Below, piece after piece: positions 20,348 through 29,302 of a stretch of 64,000 bases of DNA. The DNA comes from Akkermansiaceae bacterium. Its GTDB lineage: Bacteria; Verrucomicrobiota; Verrucomicrobiia; Verrucomicrobiales; Akkermansiaceae. Within the stretch, counting starts at the first letter, position 1. The number at the start of each line of letters is the position of its first letter. The stretch is from NCBI GenBank assembly GCA_903906515.1, contig CAIVKO010000108.1, positions 38,096 to 102,095 on the forward strand, given 5' to 3'. The notes beneath the pieces were generated by a model that was not told the DNA's origin, did no database searches, and saw only the letters and a program-made list of their open reading frames with translations. The position numbers and the translations under genes were made by a program.

Positions 20348-20947
20348 CTACCCAAGGATCCGCCCCACCCGCATCCTCTCCGCATTGAGCAAGCTGAGAA
20401 ACCTGCCAAAATCATCGTCACGGCTGGCAGAGACCAGCAAATACGTGTATTTTTCCCAATGCTTCATTTCCTCCAGAGCATTCTTCATGCGCAGGGAAAT
20501 GACCTCTACACTGTCGGTGCCGCGTCCTGAGAGCCGTGTCAGCAGCTCGACTTCGCTTGGCGGCTTCACGAAAAGATCCACAAATGCCCGCCGGATCCCG
20601 GGGTCCGTGCAGTCCCTCACCTGGTCCGCGCCCTGCACATCGATGTCCATCACCACATCCAAGCCGGATGCGATGTGCTCCAGCACCTCGGATTTCAGCG
20701 AGCCGTAGAGGTTTCCGTGGACTTCCGCGTGTTCGAGAAATTCGCCCGCTGCGAGTTTGCTCTCGAACTCCGCGCGGGTCAGAAAATGGTAATCCCTGCC
20801 GTTCACTTCACCCGGCCGCGGCGAGCGGGTGGTGCAGGAAATCGAGTAGCGGACCTCGCCGGAATCCGCCAAGCGGCGGCACAGCGTGGTTTTCCCCGAT
20901 CCCGAGGGGCCGGAAACAACGAGCAACATCCCAGTGCGTGCGGACAT
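20348..20947 (-). CDS. gmk: Guanylate kinase
   Basis: 199 residues from ATG 20947 (MSARTGMLLVVSG), close to the usual 200. It phosphorylates GMP to GDP. Seen here: P-loop GPSGSGKTTL, ISCTTRSPRPGEVNGRDYHFL (GMP-binding), FLEHAEVHGNLYGS and the VVMDIDVQGA segment. The gene lies 74 bp after the activator gene on the same strand. An upstream in-frame extension is possible but would run into repeat-containing DNA. Confidence 0.95.
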   Translation of the reverse strand: MSARTGMLLVVSGPSGSGKTTLCRRLADSGEVRYSISCTTRSPRPGEVNGRDYHFLTRAEFESKLAAGEFLEHAEVHGNLYGSLKSEVLEHIASGLDVVMDIDVQGADQVRDCTDPGIRRAFVDLFVKPPSEVELLTRLSGRGTDSVEVISLRMKNALEEMKHWEKYTYLLVSASRDDDFGRFLSLLNAERMRVGRILG

Positions 20948-21010
20948 GCCCGGATCATGACGTCCCCAGCGCCATAGGCAACCCGAGAAAATGCCAGCTG
21001 CAAAAGAATA

Positions 21011-21068
21011 CCGCCACAAGCGGTTCATGCGCGTCTGTAGCGGCGTGTCTATGACCGCCGCTGATTTC
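21011..21068. repeat. 58-bp direct repeat, unit 1
   Basis: Begins CCGCCACAAGCGGTTCATGC and ends GACCGCCGCTGATTTC. It is the same length as 21144-21201 with about five mismatches. The core TGTAGCGGCGTGTCTATGA also has a partial inverted copy at about 21133-21151 (CACTCATAGAGCGCCGCTAC), so the unit can fold. It lies between gmk and a truncated VWA gene. Confidence 0.75.
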
Positions 21069-21143
21069 CCCCGAGGGAGGAGCGCAGAAGAAAATACAAA
21101 GAAAAGCTTCGCGCATTTCATCGGCATCGACACTCATAGAGCG

Positions 21144-21201
21144 CCGCTACAAGCGGTTCAATCGTGCCTGTAGCGGCGTGTCTATGACCGCCGCTGATTT
21201 C
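21144..21201. repeat. 58-bp direct repeat, unit 2
   Basis: Second copy, beginning CCGCTACAAGCGGTTCAATC and ending GACCGCCGCTGATTTC. It ends one base before the premature stop of the VWA reading frame at 21203, so the repeat marks the point where the gene is broken. Confidence 0.75.
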
Positions 21202-21202
21202 T

Positions 21203-22126
21203 CTATCTTGTTTGGGCGGAGATCCGTTGTCGGCCGCTTTCATCGCAGGCCGTGGGCGGCAGGGCAAGGCCCTCGGCTCCGGCATAGACGATGATGGCGA
21301 TGGTGTCCGAGGCATTCATTTCCTCTAGCAGAAGTTTGAAGGATTCTATAACGAGTGGAAGTTTGTCCGCTGATTCCATCGAGCCAGAGACATCGAGCAG
21401 GAAGACGAGGTTGGCAGCCTCCCGCTCGGTGCGGTTGACCTCACGACCTTTGAGCGCCACACGCACCAGTTGATGATCCGGGTTCCACGGACAACCGGCG
21501 TTATCGACATGCACGGCGAAGGGACGGTCATCGGCAGGTTGGGAATAGGCGTAGTCAAAATAATTCACCATTTCCTCAAGCCGCACAGCATCTTGCGGAA
21601 TGCGGCCGCCGCCGAGCACGAGGCGGCGGAGATTGGAGTAGGAGGCGGTGTCCACATCGATACTGAATGTGGAGAGCGGTGTGTCCTTGGGCGTTTGCCA
21701 CGAGTTATCAGTGAGGACGCCGTAACGCTCGGTGTTTTCAGGTGGAGTCTCCGGCGGCAACGATAAGCCTGCTGTTCGGCCAAGTTGCTCCATTTTCCGT
21801 TCTGGGTAGCGGTTGTTACAGGCAAGGTTTGACGGCGCTACGCGCGGAGCGGTCGGAGCGGGCACCGCATCGCTCGAACTGTAATTGGGCGTCCATAAGC
21901 CCGGCACATTGATCGGTTTTGGCGTACCTTCGATCAACTCAGGCGGAAAGTTGGTGCGCAGCGGGACCATGGTGGAAGACTCACTGGAGGAGGCCGGCTG
22001 CTTCAAGTCCGGTAAATTTCCCTGAGATTTCCAGTTGTTCCAAACCATGACTGCAATCACGGTGACGGTGGCAGCGATGCCAAGCGACCAGATTAGGCGA
22101 TGTGTGGAGAGTCTGTGGGTTTTCAT
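21203..22126 (-). pseudogene. YfbK-like von Willebrand factor type A protein, 3'-truncated
   Basis: 307 codons from ATG 22126. One N-terminal membrane anchor (LIWSLGIAATVTVIAVMVW) is followed by a Pro/Ser linker. Then comes the VWA-N region (TFSIDVDTASYSNLRRLVLGG, MVNYFDYAY) and the start of a VWA domain with the MIDAS motif DVSGSM and its following helix. The frame stops at SGRQRISAQTR, where intact relatives continue with the second half of the VWA domain and a C-terminal DUF3520 region. About half of the expected ~500-600 residues is missing. The stop falls exactly at a repeat unit, so deletion or rearrangement at the repeat is the likely cause. A short product could still be made. Confidence 0.75.
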
Positions 22127-22233
22127 GGTTCGGAATTGAGGTTGGAGTTCATGATCTGGGCGGGATATAATGCATTCATCACCCTTTGTTGACGCGGCGA
22201 GCGCTACGTGTGACATAATCTTAACTCACCACC

Positions 22234-22398
22234 ATGAAGTTCCTACTCTCACAGATCACCACGGACGATTTGTTCATGCTAACCAAGGGGTTTTCCGGAA
22301 AATTTTCCGTAAAAGCGGACGACGTGCATTTCACAGAAGAGGGCTCCGCGAAACTCGCCGAACAGGTGGCCGCCATGATCGAAAAGGCGCTGCCTTAA
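22234..22398 (+). pseudogene. Remnant of an SGNH/sialate-esterase-type hydrolase
   Basis: A 54-codon frame starting MKFLLSQITTDD. From codon 28 it reads ADDVHFTEEGSAKLAEQVAA, the C-terminal D-x-x-H catalytic block of SGNH/GDSL esterases, then ends at TAA. The rest of the ~200-residue domain is absent, so this looks like an internally deleted leftover. The neighbour at 22536 also starts with an SGNH-type domain, so the remnant may come from a duplicated or replaced neighbour. Nothing supports an intact function. Confidence 0.55.
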
Positions 22399-22535
22399 AT
22401 TTCAGTTCCCGCGCCGATTTCCCTTGGACTCTGGGAAAGGCCGCCCGTATCTTCGTGTCTGAAGATTTCAGGCAGCGCCTGCGCGATCCGCGCCAATCAA
22501 CACCAACAGCCAGCCCTCCACCTCGCAGCTCAGTC

Positions 22536-24158
22536 ATGTTAAACACTCTGTCTCGATTTCATCTTGTTTTTCTGGTTTCCTGCTTGATCGGTCTGGTGGC
22601 TCCGCTGCTCTATGGCCAGCAGCCCGAAACCTCCATCAAACCGCCCGAAAACCTTCATCTCTACTTGCTGATCGGTGGGGAAAACATGGCCGGTCGCGCA
22701 GGAATCCCAGATGACGCCAAAGACATCATCGACCGCTGCTACCTGCTGAACGACAAAAACGAGTGGGAACCCGCCCGCAACCCGCTCAACCGGAATTCCG
22801 CAGCCAGCAAGGATGCCGCGCTCATGGGGCTCGGTCCGGGATATGCCTTTGCCCGGAAAATGCTTGAGGACCACAAGGACATCTCCATCGGGCTGATCGT
22901 CAACACAAACGACGGCTCGGCAATCGAAGATTGGCTCGGTAAATCCGAAATCTACTGGGCTGCGCGCAAGCGGGCCAAGGTGGCCATGCGCCAAGGCACC
23001 CTGAAAGGCGTGCTGTGGCACCACGGGGAAGTCGCCGGCAAAACGCCCGAAGCTTATCTAGAAAATCTCAATTCCCTCATCAGCAACCTGCGTTCAGACT
23101 TGTGCGAAACCACCCTGCCCTTCGTCGCCGGCCAGATCCACAAGGGTCCAGAAATCAACGCCCAGATTGCAAAACTGCCGGAAGCCACGCACGCCACCGC
23201 CTTTGTTAGCTCCGAAGGCCTGACTGTGACGGACGGCACGCATTTCGACACCAAAAGTCAGTTACTCCTCGGCGAGCGCTACGCGGAACAGATGACCCGG
23301 CTCCAGGCGACTCTGCCCAACTCCGCGCCCAAACCACCCGCCGACATCAAGTTCATCGATCCACACGTGCACGCGATGTCCGTTACGCCGGATGGACTCA
23401 AGGCGGTGGCGAAATGGATGGAGGAGCGCAACGTAGAGCGCTGCATTGTTAGCCCGCTCAGCCATAAGGGATCGCGCCCGCAGAACGAGGAGGAACGCGC
23501 CGCGATGCTTGCCAATTTCAGCCAATACAAAGGAAAAATCGACCGCATGTGCCTCATCGAACCCGGCGAGGTGGCGACCGTCGATGAGGCCGTCACCATC
23601 CTCAAACGCGAGATCGCCGACGGGGCTGTGGCCTTCGGCGAGCACTACGGTGTCGGGCTCATGTTCGACGACCCGAAAAACCTGATGCTCTACGAGGCCT
23701 GCGAGAAGGTCGGCTTGCCAGTCATGTTTCACATCGACCAGAACAAGAACATGGTCGAGCCCGGCATGGAGCGAGTGGACCGGGTGCTCAAGATGTATCC
23801 CAAATGCAAGGTCGTCGCCCACGCCTATTGGTGGCGGCAACTAAAAAATGGAGCCTGCGACCGCCAGCTCCAGGAACGCCCGAACCTCTACGCCGACATG
23901 TCCGGATCCGTGGTCATCCAAGTGCTCAATCGCGACCGCAAATATGCGCGGGAGTTCCTGATCCGCAATCAGGACAAGATCCTGTGGGCCACCGACGAAG
24001 GATGGTGGTCCTTTGGCAAACAGTCGAAACAACTGGACTACATTTACACCTTCTTCGAGGAACTCAACCTGCCCGCAGAAGTGCGCCAGAAGATCTACCG
24101 GGGCAATGCCGAGAAAGTGTATGGATTGAAGAACAAACCCGCACCTCCCGGGCCGTGA
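22536..24158 (+). CDS. Exported fusion: SGNH-type acetylesterase-like domain plus amidohydrolase
   Basis: 540 residues from ATG 22536. A signal peptide (LVFLVSCLIGLVAPLLYGQ) leads into a sialate O-acetylesterase-like (SASA/DUF303) domain at about 40-240. That domain carries LIGGENMAGRAGI where the family has GxSNMxGR, so the nucleophile Ser is Glu here; GVLWHHGE and GTHFD are its later blocks. From about 265 a metal-dependent amidohydrolase fold begins: FIDPHVHAMS (HxH metal site), AFGEHYG, VMFHID, VVAHAYWW and ILWATDEGW. The second domain looks complete, while the first probably lacks esterase activity. The substrate is unknown; a secreted sugar-ester or lactone hydrolase is a guess. Confidence 0.7.
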   Translation: MLNTLSRFHLVFLVSCLIGLVAPLLYGQQPETSIKPPENLHLYLLIGGENMAGRAGIPDDAKDIIDRCYLLNDKNEWEPARNPLNRNSAASKDAALMGLGPGYAFARKMLEDHKDISIGLIVNTNDGSAIEDWLGKSEIYWAARKRAKVAMRQGTLKGVLWHHGEVAGKTPEAYLENLNSLISNLRSDLCETTLPFVAGQIHKGPEINAQIAKLPEATHATAFVSSEGLTVTDGTHFDTKSQLLLGERYAEQMTRLQATLPNSAPKPPADIKFIDPHVHAMSVTPDGLKAVAKWMEERNVERCIVSPLSHKGSRPQNEEERAAMLANFSQYKGKIDRMCLIEPGEVATVDEAVTILKREIADGAVAFGEHYGVGLMFDDPKNLMLYEACEKVGLPVMFHIDQNKNMVEPGMERVDRVLKMYPKCKVVAHAYWWRQLKNGACDRQLQERPNLYADMSGSVVIQVLNRDRKYAREFLIRNQDKILWATDEGWWSFGKQSKQLDYIYTFFEELNLPAEVRQKIYRGNAEKVYGLKNKPAPPGP

Positions 24159-24235
24159 ACATCTCTCTTCATCTGAGCGAACCCCGACAAACAATCTACT
24201 AACAGTTTACTCCATACTCTAACCCCTATAAAATC

Positions 24236-25345
24236 ATGATCATCGGAATTCCAAAAGAGTGTAAGGCCCAAGAGAATCGTGTCAGCATGGTTCCCGGATC
24301 AGTGATGGAACTTGTGAAGCGCGGCCACCGGGTGCTGATGCAGCGTGGAGCCGGAGAAGGCGCGAGTTATCCTGACGAACTCTATATTGCACAGGGCGCG
24401 GAAATCGTCGCTGATGAAGAGACGGTTTTCGGCACGGCGGATTTGATCGTGAAGGTCAAGGAGCCACAGCCGAAGGAGTTGGCGTTGCTTCGCTCCGGGC
24501 AGATTCTTTTCACCTACCTGCATCTCGCGGCGGACAAAACACTCACCGAGAAACTCATCGCCACCGGTTGCACGGCGATTGCCTATGAAACCATCGAGGT
24601 CCATCGGCGTCTGCCATTGCTGGAGCCGATGAGCGAGATTGCCGGGCGCATGTCCTCGATTGTCGGTTCCTATCATTTGGCGAAGCATCGCGGTGGTCGC
24701 GGATGTTTGTTAGGCGGCGTTCCCGGTGTGGCACCCGGTCGCGTGGTGGTTCTGGGCGGCGGCACGGCAGGCGTGAACGCGGCGCGTGTGGCCACCGGGA
24801 TCGGTGCGGATGTCACGATTCTGGAAGTGGATTTCGAGCGGATGCGGTTTCTCGACATCACGATGAGCGGAACCAGCACGGTGTATTCGAACGAAGCAAA
24901 TCTCGCCGAACTCCTGCCGCGCGCCGATCTCGTCATCGGCGCAGTGCTCGTTCCCGGCGCGAAGGCTCCGAAGCTGATCACTCGTGAGATGCTTGCCATG
25001 ATGCCGAAGGGCAGCGTGTTCGTGGACATCGCGGTGGACCAGGGTGGATGCGCGGTGACCACGCGTGCCACCACGCACGAGAACCCAACCTATGAAGAGG
25101 AAGGCGTGCTTCACTATTGCGTGGCCAACATGCCGGGCGCATATTCGCGCACCGCAACCCAAGCCCTCAATAACGTCACGCATTCGTGGACCATGCTGAT
25201 CGCCGATCGCGGTGTATCCGGAGCCTGCTCGGTGAGACCTGAGTTGATCGGCGGCATCCAGACCATGCATGGGAAACTCACCTGCAAACCCGTGGCCGAA
25301 GCGCATGGGATGGAGTTCACCGATCCGACGGGTTTGCTTTCCTAA
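24236..25345 (+). CDS. ald: Alanine dehydrogenase
   Basis: 369 residues, the normal length. It interconverts L-alanine and pyruvate plus ammonia with NAD. Family features seen: MIIGIPKECKAQENRVSMVPG at the N-terminus, LIVKVKEPQ (Lys near 74), LFTYLHLAAD (catalytic His), VLGGGTAGVNAARVATG (NAD-binding dinucleotide fold) and FVDIAVDQGGC. It is a single gene, 77 bp after the fusion gene and followed by a winged-helix regulator on the same strand. There is no obvious Shine-Dalgarno sequence. Confidence 0.95.
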   Translation: MIIGIPKECKAQENRVSMVPGSVMELVKRGHRVLMQRGAGEGASYPDELYIAQGAEIVADEETVFGTADLIVKVKEPQPKELALLRSGQILFTYLHLAADKTLTEKLIATGCTAIAYETIEVHRRLPLLEPMSEIAGRMSSIVGSYHLAKHRGGRGCLLGGVPGVAPGRVVVLGGGTAGVNAARVATGIGADVTILEVDFERMRFLDITMSGTSTVYSNEANLAELLPRADLVIGAVLVPGAKAPKLITREMLAMMPKGSVFVDIAVDQGGCAVTTRATTHENPTYEEEGVLHYCVANMPGAYSRTATQALNNVTHSWTMLIADRGVSGACSVRPELIGGIQTMHGKLTCKPVAEAHGMEFTDPTGLLS

Positions 25346-25431
25346 CCTGAGGGTCAGAAAGATATCGTTGGTTTTTACGGATTTCCGCATTGCTTGAGAC
25401 GGAAATCCGGCGTTTTCTTGGCCAGTTCGGC

Positions 25432-26079
25432 ATGTTGCTCACCGTATTCAAAGATCTTGTGAAACCCCAGTGGCGGGCTGTGCTCGAAGAGCTCAAACTC
25501 TCCGGGGAAACATCCGTCAGTGATCTCGCGCGCAGCCTCGGAGGCAGCTACATGGCTATCAAAACCCACTGCGAGGAACTCACCAAGGCCGGCTACCTCG
25601 TCCGCACCCGACTGCCTCGCGCGGAAGTCGGGCGCCCAGAGATTTTCTACAGCCTCTCCACCAAGGCGGACGCACTGTTTCCCCAAGCGGGCGCGGATTT
25701 CACTCTCGAACTACTCGAGGGCGTCCGCCTGATGTTTGGCGAGAGCGCACCGGAAAAACTGCTTTTCCAGTATTTCCAAAAACAATCGGATGGCTTGGAA
25801 AAACGCTTGGCAAAACTCCAAACGATTGAGGAAAAGGCGGCAAAACTCGCAGCGTTGCGCACCCAACAAGGATACGCCGGTTTCTGCAAACAAGACCCCG
25901 ACGAACCACTCCGCATCGTCGAACTCCACAACCCGTTGCAGCGCATTTTTGAACGCTACCCGCGAGCCGTCACCATGGAAGTCCGCATGCTGGAACACCT
26001 GCTGGGATGCAAAATCACCCGCCGCGAACTCCACGGCGGACGCAAAACCACCCCCTGCGTCGTGTTCGAAATCCATTGA
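25432..26079 (+). CDS. Winged-helix transcriptional regulator (ArsR/DeoR/SufR-like)
   Basis: 215 residues from ATG 25432; a TTG at 25390 would add 14. The N-terminal helix-turn-helix reads RAVLEELKLSGETSVSDLARSLGGSYMAIKTHCEELTKAGYLVRT, recognisable in pieces as a MarR/ArsR-like wing. A helical middle part (about 95-150) follows. The last third (ELHNPLQRIFERYP...MLEHLLGCKITRREL) is like SufR-type sensors, but only one cysteine-containing segment of the Fe-S set is seen (C at 'LLGC' and 'TPC'). The target is unknown; ald next door is one possibility. Confidence 0.75.
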   Translation: MLLTVFKDLVKPQWRAVLEELKLSGETSVSDLARSLGGSYMAIKTHCEELTKAGYLVRTRLPRAEVGRPEIFYSLSTKADALFPQAGADFTLELLEGVRLMFGESAPEKLLFQYFQKQSDGLEKRLAKLQTIEEKAAKLAALRTQQGYAGFCKQDPDEPLRIVELHNPLQRIFERYPRAVTMEVRMLEHLLGCKITRRELHGGRKTTPCVVFEIH

Positions 26080-26156
26080 TCAGGCGGCCTGGCGAAATTC
26101 CCTGAATGTCCGGTCCTGCCGCAGCGTCATAAGTCCGTCTTCCAACAGATTCATTT

Positions 26157-28481
26157 ATGAAACCGACCCGTCTCGCATCGCTTGCCGCCCTCTCGATCCT
26201 GCTCACCGCCGGATGCGAAAAAAAATCCGACGATTCCGCCGTCGCCCAAAAGCTCGCAGAACTCGAACGCAAAGCAAACGAGGCGACCGAACGCAACCGC
26301 CAACTCGAACAGGAAAACCAGGAGCAAAAACTCGCCGCCGAGCGCGATGCCATCGAGCGCGAACGATTGCAGATCGAAGAGGAACGCCAGAAACTCGAAC
26401 AACAACAAACCGACGCCGCCGCAGACGAGGCCGAGAAACTCCGCGAGCGCGAACAGGCCCTCTCCATCCGCGAAGGCAAAGCCGAGCAACTCCAAGAGTC
26501 GCTTGAAGAAAAAGATGATGAGATACAACAACGCGTCGTGGAACTCAGCGACCGTGATCGCGATCTCGCCGGCCGCGAGGCGATCTCTCTCGAAAACGAG
26601 GATGTCCAAAGCGCGCCTGTCGGCGATTATGGAATGTTTTACGATTCCCTTTCATCTTACGGTTCGTGGTTCGAGACGCCGGACTACGGCTATGTTTGGC
26701 AGCCCGTGATCGTGCGTGAAAGTTCATGGCGCCCCTACACCCGCGGCCGCTGGGCATGCAGTGACCACGGATGGACCTGGATGTCCGACGAACCTTTCGG
26801 ATGGGCCACCTATCACTACGGTCGCTGGGCGCTGCTGCGCGATCGCGGGTGGATCTGGGTGCCCGGCTCCGAATGGGCCCCTTCATGGTGCTCATGGCGC
26901 AGCAGCAGCAGCCACATCGGATGGGCCCCGCTTCCACCGGAAACCCTGGCATACCGCCGTCATCATTGGGACTCCACTGTGGATGCGACTTTCGGCATCG
27001 GCTCGCTGTGGTTCAGTTTCGTGGAAACCCGCAACTTCGGTCGTCCGATCCACCATCATTGCCTGCCTTACACCCAAAATAACATCTTCATCCAGCAGAC
27101 GGTCAACATCACTAACATCTACTCGCAAAACAACCGCGTGATTTGCGGCGGCCCTAAATATAATGATATCCGCCGTGAAACCGGCGGGACCTTGCCATTC
27201 TACCGTCTGGACTTGGATCGCCATGACCGACCCGGTAGAAATGCCTACGACATGAGACACCAGGTTCATGGCGATCGCCTCCGGGTGGCCGCGCCGGACA
27301 TGGACGTCGCATGGAACCACGGCTTGAAACCCGGCCACATCAAAGGACGTCTCGACAACATCACCGTGGAGCGCCCTGAGGCATTGCGCCCGGAAATCGC
27401 CGATCATGTCCGCAAGAATTTTGAAGAACACCGCCTCGAAGCGGATGAATCCATTTCAAAAATGGGCGGAAAAGAACAATTCAACCGGCAACGCATGGAA
27501 CAATTTGAAACCAACCGCCGACAACTCGAAGAACAAGCTCGCGTGACCGCGGCCGCCCGCGAAACCAAGGGAAAAAACGGCAGAGACAACAATGGTAGAA
27601 TCAACGTCCTGCCCAAGGTCGCAGATCGTCCTGAGAAGGAAAATGAAGAAGCTCTCCGCAATCAACAACTCGAGCGCGTCAAACAGCAACAGCTAGAAGC
27701 GCAGAATGAACAAGAGCGCCTCAATCAGCACGCGAAGCGCTTGCAGGATGAAATGCGCAAGAAGGATGAGAGAATCAACGTCCTGCCCAAGGTCGCAGAT
27801 CGTCCTGAGAAGGAAAATGAAGAAGCTCTCCGCAATCAACAACTCGAGCGCGCCAAACAACAACAGCTAGAAGTCCAGCGTGATCAACTCGAACGTGCCA
27901 AACTGGAGCAACAGGAAGCACGGCGCCAACAGTTGGAAAATGCCCGCGGTGATCAACTCGAACGCGTCAAACAGCAACAGCAAGACGCCCAGCGCGAAAA
28001 ACTCGAAAAGGCGCAACGCGAGCAAGCGGAGCGCGCGAAGCAGCAACAGCAGCAAGACGCTCAACGCGAACAATTGGAAAACGCACGACGCGAACAAGCG
28101 GAACGCGCAAGACAGCAACAGGATGCCCAGCGTGAACAAGCGGAGCGTGCCAAGCAGCAACAGGAAAACCAACGCGAAAAACTCGAAAACGCACGTCGCG
28201 AGCAAGCGGAACGCGCAAGGCAGCAACAGCAGGATGCCCAGCGCGAACAAGCGGAACGTGCTAGGCAGCAACAGCAGGAGGCGGCCCAGCGTGAGCTTGC
28301 GGAACGCGCAAGGCAGCAACAGCAAGATGCCCAGCGCGAGCAAGCGGAACGCGCAAGGCAGCAACAGCAGGAGGCCCAGCGTGAGCAAGCGGAACGCGCA
28401 AGGCAACAACAGCAGGAACAGCTAGAGCGCGCCAAAAAGCAACAGGACGAGCAAGATGCCCGCAACCGTCACGGACGCTGA
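26157..28481 (+). CDS. Repeat-rich lipoprotein with DUF6600-like domain and Gln/Arg/Glu coiled-coil tail
   Basis: 774 residues. Lipoprotein signal (LAALSILLTAGC, Cys 21), then a Glu/Gln-rich coiled coil (about 25-150). A Trp/Tyr-rich domain at about 160-270 (YGSWFETPDYGYVWQP, GRWACSDHGWTWMSDEP, FGWATYHYGRWALL, SEWAPSWCSW, IGWAPLPP) matches DUF6600-like envelope proteins. After a basic region, the last 300 residues are a long charged helix built of QREQAERARQQQQ-type units. A 103-bp block is duplicated inside (see 27597). It is probably an outer-membrane-anchored structural protein; no enzyme motif is visible. The tail should be a single coiled coil spanning the periplasm. Confidence 0.8.
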   Translation: MKPTRLASLAALSILLTAGCEKKSDDSAVAQKLAELERKANEATERNRQLEQENQEQKLAAERDAIERERLQIEEERQKLEQQQTDAAADEAEKLREREQALSIREGKAEQLQESLEEKDDEIQQRVVELSDRDRDLAGREAISLENEDVQSAPVGDYGMFYDSLSSYGSWFETPDYGYVWQPVIVRESSWRPYTRGRWACSDHGWTWMSDEPFGWATYHYGRWALLRDRGWIWVPGSEWAPSWCSWRSSSSHIGWAPLPPETLAYRRHHWDSTVDATFGIGSLWFSFVETRNFGRPIHHHCLPYTQNNIFIQQTVNITNIYSQNNRVICGGPKYNDIRRETGGTLPFYRLDLDRHDRPGRNAYDMRHQVHGDRLRVAAPDMDVAWNHGLKPGHIKGRLDNITVERPEALRPEIADHVRKNFEEHRLEADESISKMGGKEQFNRQRMEQFETNRRQLEEQARVTAAARETKGKNGRDNNGRINVLPKVADRPEKENEEALRNQQLERVKQQQLEAQNEQERLNQHAKRLQDEMRKKDERINVLPKVADRPEKENEEALRNQQLERAKQQQLEVQRDQLERAKLEQQEARRQQLENARGDQLERVKQQQQDAQREKLEKAQREQAERAKQQQQQDAQREQLENARREQAERARQQQDAQREQAERAKQQQENQREKLENARREQAERARQQQQDAQREQAERARQQQQEAAQRELAERARQQQQDAQREQAERARQQQQEAQREQAERARQQQQEQLERAKKQQDEQDARNRHGR
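27597..27873 (+). repeat. Recent internal duplication in the lipoprotein gene (103-bp unit, 174-bp period)
   Basis: 27597-27699 and 27771-27873 differ at only two positions in 103 bases (T/C and G/A). Both encode INVLPKVADRPEKENEEAL and the following residues. The offset of 174 bp is 58 codons, so the frame is kept. Confidence 0.85.
27955..28435 (+). repeat. Degenerate tandem repeats encoding QREQAERARQQQQ units
   Basis: About ten imperfect units of 36-48 bp (core GAACAAGCGGAACGCGCAAG and CAGCAACAGCAG) form the 3' end of the lipoprotein gene. Unit lengths are multiples of three, as expected for expansion under coding constraint. Confidence 0.8.
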
Positions 28482-28503
28482 GTGGGACTGGCTCTTGTTG
28501 TAT

Positions 28504-28640
28504 AGGCAGGGATCGGCACTCCGGACGGTCCGGCACATGGAAAGCGCATGACAAGAGAATGCGCGGCCCTACAGATCAGTCATTCTCAAAATCATTCGCT
28601 CTTCATGCGATGGACCGCTCGGAGATCGGTCCCTGTCTAC
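28504..28640. repeat. Dispersed inverted-repeat element, copy C
   Basis: 137 bp. The left end is AGGCAGGGATCGGCACTCC and the right end GATCGGTCCCTGTCTAC. The arms pair over about 55 bases with mismatches. The centre AGAATGCGCGGCCCTACAGATCAG is the counterpart of the centre of copy B. It fills the gap between the convergent lipoprotein and ccoP genes. Confidence 0.75.
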
Positions 28641-28668
28641 GCATTCCCCCCTGCGCCATCACCACACC

Positions 28669-29295
28669 TCAAGGAGGCGGAATGTCTTTGAAATCTTCCG
28701 GAAGCTTCGTGATCAAATAGGAAACCACTTCGGCGACCTGCTTTGGCGAAAGTTGAGTTTGCCCCCAAGCCTGCATTTTCGCGCCGTTGTTGCCGGTGCT
28801 TTCGGGCGGGGACCCGTACATGACGAGCTTGAAGATATCCATCGGTTTGCCACCGAATTTCCACTTGTGGTCGTTGAGAGGCAGTCCGGGAAGCGGGCCG
28901 TTAGGACCTTTGGCGCTGAGATCCGCCGCGTGGCACTGCGCGCAGATTGTGAGGAAAGTGCCCTCGCCGGCAGCCACCCGTTCCGGATCTTTGGCCCAGC
29001 CGTGGACGAACTTCGCATCGGTGAGCTCCGCCACGAGTTTCGCGACTTCAGCGTCCTTCGCCTGCTGGATCTTGGTGATCTCCTGCACGATGAACTGCTG
29101 GGGCGTCTGCATGACGCCGGCCTGATAGTACAGCGCCCAATGGCAGACGAACCAGACGATGGCCGCGTAAAAGGTGAACAACCACCAGTTCGGCAGTTTC
29201 TGGTCGTATTCCTGGATTCCGTCGAATTCGTGCTCCCGGAGAATAATTTCACCTTTGGCTTTCGCGAAATGTCCGCGTTTGGGTTCTTGGCTCAT
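28669..29295 (-). CDS. ccoP: cbb3-type cytochrome c oxidase subunit CcoP (single heme)
   Basis: 208 residues. The N-terminal CcoP motif (HEFDGIQEYDQKLPNWW, about 24-40) is followed by one membrane helix (LFTFYAAIVWFVCHWALYY). The cytochrome c domain has heme site CAQCH (about residue 123) and a candidate Met ligand in MQAWG. Classical CcoP has two hemes and about 290 residues; here only one CxxCH is present, so this is a mono-heme form. It passes electrons from soluble cytochrome c to CcoO/CcoN. It is the last gene of the leftward cco operon, 7 bp after ccoQ. Confidence 0.88.
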   Translation of the reverse strand: MSQEPKRGHFAKAKGEIILREHEFDGIQEYDQKLPNWWLFTFYAAIVWFVCHWALYYQAGVMQTPQQFIVQEITKIQQAKDAEVAKLVAELTDAKFVHGWAKDPERVAAGEGTFLTICAQCHAADLSAKGPNGPLPGLPLNDHKWKFGGKPMDIFKLVMYGSPPESTGNNGAKMQAWGQTQLSPKQVAEVVSYLITKLPEDFKDIPPP

Positions 29296-29302
29296 GTGCT
29301 TG

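Noticed and set aside
27955..28435. Possible CRISPR array because of the regular units
   Set aside because: Units are in frame, vary in length and have no unique spacers; this is a coding tandem repeat.
27867..28465. Antisense frames rich in Leu, Cys and Ser opposite the repeat tail of the lipoprotein
   Set aside because: They arise from reading the Gln/Arg/Glu repeat backwards, not from a membrane protein gene.
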